Positions 11,390 to 21,400 of a DNA stretch of 64,000 bases are shown piece by piece. The notes under the pieces were generated by a model. The model did no database searches. It was not told where the DNA came from and saw only the letters and a list, made by a program, of their open reading frames with translations. The position numbers and the translations under genes are program-made. Location: positions 16,328 to 80,327 of the forward strand of contig JASVEC010000081.1 of NCBI GenBank assembly GCA_030770535.1, given 5' to 3'. The stretch is from Batkoa obscura (Eukaryota; Entomophthoromycota; Entomophthoromycetes; Entomophthorales; Batkoaceae). How positions within the stretch are numbered: position 1 is the first letter of the stretch; every line of letters starts with the position of its first letter.

Positions 11390-12760
11390 CGGAAGATACA
11401 AGAAGGATTGATTATAATCTTAATCTAATATTAGGACATTGTTAAGAGTATTATGATCTTTTACTTCATAAATTTTAAGAAAAGTTGCTTCATCAAAACA
11501 TAACATATCGGGTGTAAATAATAATAGGGATGTAGGTTGATAACCAATAGTTAAGGCGGTACATATTCTTGAGTTTTTTTATTTTTTATTTTCAAGATCT
11601 GAAAAGAAGGAAACAAAAACGAGCAACTGTTTGAATGTAGTAGTAACTTGTTTGATCTTGATCTACTTTATAAATTCACCTTTGACTAAATCAGAACCTA
11701 CTTCATTTGGATTGGTATAATACAGTGATCGCATAGTATTAGCATCTGACTGATAAAATCGGATTATTTAAATATTATGTAATAACAAAACAAAGAGTAA
11801 TAATTCTATTAATAATGTGCCAAAATAATTTTTTTTTAGTGTTCCTAATTTCGAAAAACTGTAGCTAAGTTTGGAACATTGCATTAAATAATCCAAAGCA
11901 ATATTATTACAGCTTTTGATTATTCTGATATTACGCTCATTGTCAACGTCAAAAGAAGAGAAATCATAGGCAAAGAATTCAATAGTTTCAAATTAGTTTG
12001 AATTAACAAAGCAATGAAAATTAAAGTTTCCTTTGAAATGTCTTTTACTTTTTAAATGTAACTTCGATTTAAAATCTATACTTGAGTTAATTTGACTTGA
12101 ATTCACAACTATTCTTATTGATTTCAATTCTAGTGCTTAAGTTGTAAAATTGCACTTTAATCTTACCTAATCTACCAACATATAGATCATCCTTAAAATA
12201 TATTATTAATGCCTCCATTTTGCTTATATTTAAATGTTGAATAATACTATTAATATACATTTATTGTGTTCAGTAATTTTTAACACTTCAATCTGGTTTA
12301 AACAATTGCTAGGCTTATTTGATATTTTTAAATAAGGATACTGATCAACAACTATTTTTTGAATTTGCTAGCTTTAAATCTAATTCTGTTTTTATGGGTT
12401 AAGCCAGGTGAATTATAATATAAAATAAAAGTTATAGATAGCGTATTTAGATAATAATTCAGGTTTTAAATAGTGTGGCTAGATCTATTTAAATGTCCTA
12501 TTAGTAACCACCCATTTTCTTTCATCAACATTTTTTGGTGTGTTTGGCATTTACTATACGTTCCTATACTATACCAGTTTTGAAGCCTACTGCATTTATA
12601 GTCTGAGATGACTAAGTTGTACTTAATAGACCTACTAACAACTTTGAATAGATGTTTGTTTAAAAATATTAGCTCAAATAGGTTAACTGGATTCACTAAT
12701 TTAAGTATTTCTATTCGAGATATCAGGTAAAAACTTGAATGTATAGTCACTTGAAAGTAA
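11390..12760 (-). pseudogene. Decayed F-box/LRR-like family member C
   Basis: Starts near 12750 with an F-box-like segment, LKLVNPVNLFELIFLN, then KVVSRSIKYNLVISDY, aligned with B. The frame then breaks repeatedly. The C-terminal signature TIGYQPTSLLLFTP (about 11515-11560) matches INYQLATPLILFTT of B. No intact copy is in the window, so some breaks could be unrecognised introns, but several stops fall within conserved segments. Confidence 0.55.
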
Positions 12761-13440
12761 AGTTAATAAAAAAAGAAAGATTAAAAGTAAGCATTTTGAA
12801 TCTTACAAGTTCTAATAATGTTTAGTTGGCTAATTTTTATTATTACTTGGGCTTCAATTTATTAAATTTTAGTATAACATTGTAATTATAACGTTTTGAA
12901 TGACACGGATTCTTAGAAATAACTGTTAGAAAATTATCTTAGAATAATATTTTCGCTTAGCTCGTTTATTGGAGTATTGATTTAAAAGTTAATATATAAA
13001 AAATAATTAGACTTGTTTTAAGTAGTTATTATTTAATAGACTAATTTGATTAATTCTATTTAAGGATCGTTGTCTATTGATATTAGTTTATTAGTCTTTA
13101 AAAATAAAAATAAAAATAGAAAAAACTTGCCTATTACATCACCTAGATATATAGGCAATTAGTATTTGAAGCTCAATCACCTCACTAATGTAACCATTAA
13201 ATTTATCAAAAACTCTTTTAAAACCCATTACATTAAAAAACCGCATGGAGTTGCTTTCTTCTGGAACCTTTGAAAAACTTGATTGTATTTCAGAAAATTA
13301 TTCAATGAAAGTAACAAATGAAAATGTATTAAAATCTCTTTCAATTAACAATAATAACTCAATTTAGATTGTTTTATCAAATCAGAATAGATATTGTAAT
13401 TTGATTTTGCTAATTGATGATTTTTGTTAAGCCTTGACAC
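12761..13440. other. Intergenic
   Basis: AT-rich with no recognisable gene. It may include further worn LINE sequence upstream of 13446, which I cannot support. Confidence 0.4.
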
Positions 13441-13445
13441 TAAAC

Positions 13446-13625
13446 ACTACTATTTGTTGTGGAGAACCCTCCATAATGCCTTCACTATTGGAGTTCAGAT
13501 AGTTAGATTCCTTCTAGAAATTCTCCGAGACTACCCATAGGCTTGTACAGAGACAAAAAATTTATAAAATTTTCAACTTTTATGTGGCCTGAATCTTTAG
13601 GCCAAAATCTTACACAATATATTTC
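13446..13625 (+). mobile_element. Worn LINE ORF2 C-terminal scrap (zf-RVT-like)
   Basis: One frame reads HYYLLWRTLHNAFTIGVQ, then IVRFLLEILRDYP, and further on C-TETKNL and LLCG. This resembles the zinc-binding region after the reverse transcriptase of many LINEs (pattern LWRxLHNALxxG, FLPE, CPxC, ETxxHLFxxC). The patch is less AT-rich than its surroundings. It is short and contains stops, so it is a remnant. No reverse transcriptase core was recognised beside it. Confidence 0.4.
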
Positions 13626-13631
13626 ATCATA

Positions 13632-13736
13632 ATATGGGAGTGTTTTTTTTGACTTCATTATTTTTTCCATTTTTAAGCGCTATTTAAGCGGAAAAATTGC
13701 TAGTAAAATTCTTAAATACAAAAATACATCCCCACA
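13632..13736 (-). mobile_element. GGGG-MITE copy
   Basis: AATATGGGAGTGTTTTTTTT to AATACATCCCCACAT. Confidence 0.85.
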
Positions 13737-14787
13737 TGTTAAAATAAGTCTAAATGATAGTTTGTTATAACCTTACCCAGTCTAAAATAGTAATGCTTAT
13801 TAGTTTGTTATAAGTCGCAATGTCTATGTCTTTCATATAAGTAGAAACAAGCAGTGGTGGACTAGCAAGTTTATAGTCGACAGTTGTATCAATATTCGTC
13901 AACTTAGAGTACTTAACCCTCAATAGTTCAATATTTGAAAAAAAGGACAAGAAAAAGAACTGATCAAAGTTAAGACAAAGTTGAATTTCAATGTTTTACA
14001 AATTTGCTTTTAGCTGAATTACAGTCTACTTTATTTGAATTGGGATTATAAAGTGACTCTATAGAATTATAATCAAAATATTTAAGTTTAATAATTGAAT
14101 ATTTGACAATGAAATGGAATACAGGAAATCTATAGATAATCTACCGATATGAATTTCTTTTATCGTTAATAATATTAAAGAGCAAAGATTAAGACTATAA
14201 TGCGCAACAAAGTAACCTAAAACAATAAGGTTACTATTTTCTATCACCTCTACATTATGCTTGTTGTTAATATCAAACCAATAAAGGTCTTCAATAGCTA
14301 TTTTTTTATTTTCAGATTGCTTCAAAGTGCTAAAACAGTCGAATTTATATAACTATCAAAATGTCCTTTAGTTTTAAATTTTATTAAAACCTTTAATACT
14401 TCCATATGATTTTTAGTTGAATCTCTTTAAATTCTTAAATTTTGCTTTAATAGTATCTAATCCTTTAAGATGTAAGTTGTTTCTGGGATGTATTTCCAGC
14501 ACCTTTAATTAAGACGGATTTAAATATTTAATAATATTCTTAATAAGTGTATTATTGTATCCAATCACTTTAATTGTCCTGAGTTACTTTAAATAATTAT
14601 TAAATGACTTTAATGATTCTTCATAATTGAAAAAACGTATAATCAATCTCTCTAGTCTTGATAATTTAACGCTTATCTCAATTTTATTATCACTATTAAT
14701 AATATTATTATCGTCATTGCTATCATTATTATTATTTCTATCATCTCCAATACTATTCCAAATATCATCCCAATTATCATTACTAAT

Positions 14788-17251
14788 GGGGTTGTCTGAA
14801 TTAGTTTCATTATTTTATCCAATTTTAAAAAAATTTGTATTTTAAAAACTTCGCTTAAAATTCTATAAAATCACATCTTTTATTAAAACAAAAGTACCCA
14901 AACACAGTTCTAAACCATTATATTATAGCTCATACTGTAAGTTAGTTGAATTTCTACTAGATCTTAAATACATGTTCTTATAAAGCTTAATTGAGAAATA
15001 TTTATTATCAACTGCTTTATAACCAACATCGTAGATTTATTATCAAATAAATAAACTACTTTAATGTTATAATTACATTATTAATATATTGCCAAGTTAA
15101 TAAATAGCTGCATGGGAGGGAGTGGTCAGCCCCAAAACTATAATTGACCATCCCTATATAGTACAAGTAATAATAGTTTTTACATATTATTACAGTTACT
15201 TGTTCTTTGACTATTTATTAACTTAGCTATTAATAACTTAAGTAATCCTAACATTTAACAATCTATTTCTATCATTCAACAAACTACTTACTTGCTTAGT
15301 AAATATCGAAATTTTCAAATTCTCTGTTATCTTCGTAAGGTAAGCTGGGATCGATCTTTTAATTTTTCTGTTTTCTATAGACTCTATAACTTTAATTGGG
15401 ACTATATCGCTTTTTTTTGATGTATCAGATACTGGATAACAATGTAGTTTATTGTTATGTTTAATAAAATGTAAATACTTCTTAATGCCCTGCATCTCTA
15501 TTATTCTTTTTGTATTTTTGTTTCTTTTATACTTTTTAAAAATTATATCTGTTTTCCCATTATTAACAGTCGAGTTATTAATTTTATTATGCTCACAAAT
15601 AAAAGCCTCAAATCTTGAAATTAATTGATCGATATCTTCTATTTTACCTAACGCTTCAAAACTACTTTTCCATTTTGAAAGGTTTCCAAAATGTCCATCA
15701 ACTATACTTTTTCCATGATGCTCAGCAAAAAAATTAAGATTAACATTCAAACTACTATTTATTTTATGAATTTCTTTAAACATATAATGTAAGAACTCTT
15801 GGGATCTAAAATGATTTCCTGTATCTGCCCATATATTAATTTTTGTAAACTTTTTAAATAGAAGCTCTGTAGAGATTAAATCAATTAAACAATCTCCTGC
15901 ATATGCTGAATCATGATTCAATATTTCAGATAAATAATCAAAGTAAACTTTGCCTATTGTTTTATCATCTTTTAAATATAATACACCAAAGCCTAATACT
16001 GATATAGCTTGTTTATTATAATGATCTAAATTTATTGAATCTGGTCTTGTCCCTATTTCCATATTTTGTTTAAAATCTAAAACTATTATACAACTTTTGT
16101 TATTTAATTTTTTGATAGTTTCATTAAATGTGTTTTTTTGAGTATCAACACAGAATTTATGTAATTTGTATAATTTTTCTTCTTCGTTGAAAATTTCTTC
16201 TATCTCTGCTTTGTTTTTTGCTGTATTTATTTTATTTTCAAATAACTTTTTTCTAACTGTATACTGGGTACATATATTACATAGATCCGTTTTTCTTGCT
16301 GGATTTTTGAAATTACTTGGTATATATTTAAAGAACGTTGACCTGGCTACTGCTTTATCTCTTAGATCATTCAAATATTTACTATATATCATTCTTCTAC
16401 TTTTATTTAATATATATATATTATCTGATGAATATTTACTATCGTTATTTTTTTTATTAAATCTTGATGAAATAGTTGAATCATTTAGTAAATATTGTAT
16501 GATAGTTTCAATTTGGTCATCTTTAATTTTTTTTGTATTTTTAATAATAGGTTTTAATGTTGATATTTTATTATTATTACTTGTTTTTGAATAATCATAT
16601 TGATTTCTATTTATATTAAACCCAAAACTCTTACATTCATCAAAAGAATATACTGAAGCTATAGTTGATAATAACGCTACTTGCTGACTTTTGTTTCCTG
16701 TTTCCCTTAAAGCACTAATTTTATACATTACTTGATTAAGTTTATTATTATCGATAGTAAACTTTGATAATATATCTTTTCTTTGTTTTGTTTTATTATA
16801 AAATTCCATGAACCTTGGGTTGTTATAAGTAGCTCTTAAAATTGATGTAAATGAATTACAATGTTTATATTGTGTACTCCTCCCTATTGTATTGAAGTTT
16901 TCAAAAATTCCATTTCGAAGTTTAGTTATGAAAGTTTGCATTTTATTTTTATTTCAACAAAAAATAAAGTCAAATAAAGTCAAATAACTGTGTTTATATA
17001 ATTATGTATTTATATAATTATATAATCATATAGTTATATATTATATATCTGTTAAATATCTAACAGAACTAACATAAAATATATAGTTAGGAAAATTAGC
17101 TATTTAAGAAAAGGAAACAATTAAAATAAGTTTTAAATAGAGACATTTAATTTTAGGCTTTTTAGATTTAACCGTTATATTGAACACAAACTTGGAATTT
17201 TAAATTTGGATTAATTTCTAAGTAGATTCTGAAACCAATTAGGACAGCCCC
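14788..17251 (-). mobile_element. Full-length DNA transposon, copy 1
   Basis: 2464 bp bounded by imperfect terminal inverted repeats of about 22 bp: GGGGTTGTCTGAATTAGTTT at the left against GGGGCTGTCCTAATTGGTTT read inward from the right. It carries one intact 567-aa ORF. It is the same length and almost the same sequence as 27528-29991, so both moved recently. The flanks are ...TAAT and AATA..., so a clean 4-bp target duplication is not seen here; AAT is shared. It sits inside paralogue D. Confidence 0.9.
15238..16941 (-). CDS. DDE-like transposase of copy 1
   Basis: 567 aa, intronless. The N-terminal 200 residues are basic and Asn/Lys-rich with no family I recognise. A CxxC pair lies at 221-224 (LCNICTQY). 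Candidate acidic catalytic residues are D289 (VLDFKQNM), D373 (IWADTGNHFRS) and E407 or D415 (AEHHGKSIVDGHFG). The D-x-G-N-H-F and H-G-K-x-x-x-D-x-x-F-G pair is typical of an eukaryotic DDE transposase-like domain found in many early-diverging fungi and animals. I cannot assign it to a named superfamily. It differs from the copy at 27838 by one residue (S209 here, T there). Confidence 0.8.
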   Translation of the reverse strand: MQTFITKLRNGIFENFNTIGRSTQYKHCNSFTSILRATYNNPRFMEFYNKTKQRKDILSKFTIDNNKLNQVMYKISALRETGNKSQQVALLSTIASVYSFDECKSFGFNINRNQYDYSKTSNNNKISTLKPIIKNTKKIKDDQIETIIQYLLNDSTISSRFNKKNNDSKYSSDNIYILNKSRRMIYSKYLNDLRDKAVARSTFFKYIPSNFKNPARKTDLCNICTQYTVRKKLFENKINTAKNKAEIEEIFNEEEKLYKLHKFCVDTQKNTFNETIKKLNNKSCIIVLDFKQNMEIGTRPDSINLDHYNKQAISVLGFGVLYLKDDKTIGKVYFDYLSEILNHDSAYAGDCLIDLISTELLFKKFTKINIWADTGNHFRSQEFLHYMFKEIHKINSSLNVNLNFFAEHHGKSIVDGHFGNLSKWKSSFEALGKIEDIDQLISRFEAFICEHNKINNSTVNNGKTDIIFKKYKRNKNTKRIIEMQGIKKYLHFIKHNNKLHCYPVSDTSKKSDIVPIKVIESIENRKIKRSIPAYLTKITENLKISIFTKQVSSLLNDRNRLLNVRIT

Positions 17252-17266
17252 AATACTAAAATTATT

Positions 17267-17372
17267 ATATGGGGCTGTTTTTTTTAGTTTCATTATTTTT
17301 CTATTTTTTAAGCGCTATTTATGTGGAAAAATTGTCAGTAAAATTCTTAAATACAAAAATACATCCCCATAT
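17267..17372 (-). mobile_element. GGGG-MITE copy, GGGGCTGT variant
   Basis: ATATGGGGCTGTTTTTTTTA to ATACATCCCCATAT. Its end GGGGCTGT is identical to the transposon end, and TTTCATTATTTTT follows as in the transposon's other end. It lies 15 bp from copy 1. Confidence 0.9.
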
Positions 17373-17734
17373 GTTTTCACATAATCTATAAATATAACGT
17401 TTGAGTAATAACCTAAGTATTTAATAGTTTTATTAGCTATGTTCAAGTGTATCATTAGTCTTTCATCTTCTTTAATGAATTTTTCTTGATAGTCCTGATA
17501 TTTTTAAACTTGTTATCTGTATAATTTTGATTTTGATAGTTTATGTACCTATCTAACTCATGTTGGGCGCAATTTAGAATGATTAAGTTGTACTCAATGA
17601 CTTTATTTACCTATAGCATAGCTCAAATAACTCTATTGGGTTTATTAGTTTGAAAACATCTTCTAGTAATATTTTGGATAATAATTCTAGTTTTAATGGT
17701 ATTTCAAAGTGCAATCAACAGAAAAGAAAGATTG

Positions 17735-17840
17735 ATATGGGGATGGTTTTTTAGTTTTATTACTTTTTCCATTCTTTAAGCACTATTTGAGTGGAAAAAT
17801 TATTAGTAAAGCTCTTAAACACAAAAATACATTCCCATAT
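17735..17840 (-). mobile_element. GGGG-MITE copy
   Basis: GATATGGGGATGGTTTTTTA to ATACATTCCCATAT. Confidence 0.85.
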
Positions 17841-18487
17841 AGATATATTAAAGTAGTTATGGCCTCATTTATTTATTTAAGGTAAAATGATAAAGCAAGG
17901 TAAAAAATAAGTGTAATTAAAATTTGAAGCCTTAATAATGCTTAATTGGTTGCTTTGTATTACTTGAATTGCAAACCATATTTCATCTCACTAAGATTAT
18001 TTGTATTTAACTTCAAGCAAATCCTATTTATTTTGTAGCCTTAAAATTTAAAAATTCCTTTTGAATGGGATTTTCTATATTAATTATTCAACAATATCAT
18101 TATATCTATTTGAAATATTACACCATAGATAATCGTTTTGTTAAATTGCATTATATTAAAAAAATAGTAGCATTTTAAATAGTGGTGTCAATTAAGGAAT
18201 AGAAGGAAAATTTTTGACAAAATTGTTATATAACCTCCTTTAATAATACGGTATTTTATAATTAACAAATTATTCAATAGCAAATGTCAAAAGTAAAAGC
18301 CAGTACTGATAACAGTTATAATAAAACAATTCAAATATATAAACAAGATTATGAATTTTTAATTAATAAAATTAAATTGACTAGATTTAAAATTATATTC
18401 TATAAAAAAGGGTAACAAACGTAATAGCATTAAAGTATAAAGGACATATAAAAAATTTTCTACAAATCTATTAAACTACAACGTTAC
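17841..18487. other. Intergenic, 3' side of RPA190
   Basis: No gene or repeat recognised. Confidence 0.5.
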
Positions 18488-21400
18488 TTAATGTACTTTA
18501 GAATTTAGTGTAATTGGTTGGTAAATACCAAAGGCTCCAGTACCACCCTCAACTACTTTACCAAGTACAATTCTAGATGATGGTGACATTAAGGTATCAT
18601 GATCATTATGGCTAAAACAATTATAAGCTATAAATATAAAATATAAAATTTTAAACTTACAGAACCGCTTTTGCAAGGAAAGAAACCGTTGTTTCAAAGG
18701 ACATTTGTTGAAGTGGTGATGGACAAGTTTTAATAGACATACGATTGAATGCTCTATAGCCACCTTCATAAGTCTAATCAAAATTAGAGTTAATTAGTCT
18801 TAAAATAAAATAAAATAAAATTACCATATAATCAGCGATTAATGCTAAATGACGTTGATCAACTTCAATACCATAAACTCCGAACACAGAAGCAATTTCT
18901 CTCTTAATTGAATTTCTACAAGCTTCAACACCATACGTTATAAGCATATTATAACAATCATTTGTTTCTATATTATTAACGTCAATGATATCGGAATATT
19001 TCCATATATCTTGAATATTTAAACCTTCCGTAGCTATTAATCTTCTCATATCGTTAGCAGCTTCATTTTCAATTGGGAAGGCTCTTTCAATATTTTTAAC
19101 TTGACGAACAATGGCTTGTTTACAAGCTTTTTCAGCAATACCAACCATAAGAATTTTCTTTGTTTTAACTGGGAAGTTAAGGCAGAACTCAGCATAATTG
19201 CCTCCTTCATTATCAAATTTGAAGTCAGTAATAAATTTGGCCTTTTTGATGATATTATCATAGACTGAGATAGTATCATTGATAGACTTTTTGATTGTTT
19301 CCTCAACCTCCTTTTCATCTAATTCTTCACCTCCATCAGCAAATTCTTTATTAATAGCTTCAAGTTCGTCATCTTTTTCATCTTCATTTTCATAAACTCC
19401 CTTTTGTTTACTCTTTTCACTCTTCTTAGCATCATCATCTCCATCAGATTCTTCAGCATCATCTCCATCAGATAAATCTCCTGTATCAGCTTTCTTCTTT
19501 GTACTTGGCTTATCATCGATACCTTCACCATCGTCTTCATCATCTTCACCTTTCTTTTCACCTGGATTAAGCATTGATATTCTGATGCCCTTACGACGAA
19601 GTTCTAAAACAAGCAAGTGTTCAAGACGCTTGGCAAAAAATATCATACTACGTTCCACTAATCGAGGAGTAACACTAAACTCTGGAGTATATTCTTCTGG
19701 AGAGAAAAGTTTAAGTTTAATGACATATTGTTTGGTAAGGGTGTTTTCTACAGTAGCTAAACTTTCAACAACTTCAATTTCATCTGTCAATTCACTTAGA
19801 CGTAATTTAGTGATTTGTTTACAGAAGTCTTCTTTTTCTTGATCTGTGACTTCAGGTTTAATAGACAAAGTCATTGAAGGCGTTTTAATTTCTTTAGAAG
19901 CAACCATAACAATTTCCCTGAGACGAGGAATACCAAGAGTAACGTTCTTTGCACCAAAACCAGCAAAATGGAAAGTGTTCAATGTCATTTGAGTAGATGG
20001 TTCACCAACGGACTGGGCAGCTAAAAGACCAACTGCTTCTCCAGGATCTGCAAGTGATCTCATAAATTTAAGGTTCATCAGAGTCTTGAATTTACGTTTT
20101 GTAACAGCATTAGAATCGCCAGCACTTTCTTTCCATAAGTGTTCATTTGATGGATCAGATGTAAATTTATTTAAGGCACCATAAAATTTCTCTGAAACGG
20201 AACCAAGATATTTAGAAGGAGAATACAAAGCCATGGTAGGATCATATTTATAAGGTTTCTTAGCCACTTTTTTACTATAATTAATGGCATCACTCCCATC
20301 GATATGATTAAAGGCGGTTTGATTAATTGGATATCTATTTTTAATAGCAGAATAATTCTTAGCAGAAAATTCAAACTTATTAATGTACTTTTGTTTAGTG
20401 ACATCTAAACCATCTTCACCATAGTAAAATTGAAGAAGGGAACCATCGAAATCTCTAACAGTATAATCATAATGAACACGGAGACCTTCAAGATGTTTAA
20501 TAAGACATCGTTGAATATAGCCAGAACGTGAGGTTTTAACAGCTGTATCAATTAAACCTTCACGACCAGCCATACAATGGAAGAAATACTCTTGTGGTTT
20601 AATACCAGTTAAGAATCGACCAGCAATGAAACCACCAGCTCTAGCGGAAGTTTCATAAGGTTGGAAAGATGGTAGTGTTTTACCAGAGGCCATCAATGGT
20701 ACACGACGACCTTCAAGTTCTTGTTGTCCTAATAAACATGAAATTTGAGATACATTCACATTAGAACCTTTGGCACCAGAAACTGTCATAACCTGCATAT
20801 GATTTTGTGGAAATTTACGATAAAGGCCATCTGGAATACAACTTTGAATAATGGAAGAAGTAATTCCATTCATTTTATTTTTCATAGTGGCATCTAAGCC
20901 TTGAAGTTTTTCATCATTATGGTAAACTTCTTGCATACGGTCTAAAAAGTCGTTTTGAAAATTTTTAAATTTTTCTTGTCCTTTAAGGCCAATATAGCCA
21001 ATAGTAGCTTCTTGACCAGCACCAGTACTTTCTGAAATAATATCTCTTCTCCATTTATCACCAATTGGAGTTAATCCTAAATCATCCATTCTACAAGTGA
21101 AACCACGATGTTGACAATATTTAGTAAAAAGTCTTCCTAAAATACTTAATAATTTTCCTGCTGTTATTGCACCATAAAGCTCATAGACAGCGTGAACTAA
21201 ACCATAGGATGAAGCACCAAATTGATTTTTATCAAGACAACCAGTGATATACTCTCCTTGAACAAAGATAACTTTACCTTCTTCGGGCGCAGATTTATCC
21301 CAATACCTAGCTGGTACTCTGCATTTAGATTCAAGGTTAATAGGCTCAAATTTACGGGTTAAATTGGCCATTATAGTAGTAATGATTTGTTTACCAGTCC

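Larger units (their letters stand above)
13765..17700 (-). pseudogene. F-box/LRR-like family member D, split by transposon and MITEs
   Basis: The gene reads from about 17690 leftwards. N-terminal KLINPIELFEL and YQDYQEKFIKEDE lead to HLNIANKTIKYLGYYSNV at about 17390-17460. Then come the MITE 17267-17372 and the 2464-bp transposon 14788-17251. The gene resumes at 14787 with an Asn/Asp-rich stretch, LSRLERLIIRFFNYEESL, YLKQLRTIKVIGYN and leucine-rich segments (open pieces 14325-14059 and 13950-13765), ending LASPPLLVSTYMKDID as in B and C. Stops and frame changes occur outside the insertions too, so decay is not due to the transposon alone. The order of events is not resolved. Confidence 0.6.

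Noticed and set aside
16166-16594. 142-codon ORF antisense to transposase copy 1 (also 28185-28613 in copy 2)
   Set aside because: Antisense shadow of a well-supported transposase; its composition follows the A/T-rich complementary codons.
19046-19842. Several 77-115 codon ORFs overlapping RPA190
   Set aside because: Other-frame shadows of the acidic and conserved parts of RPA190.
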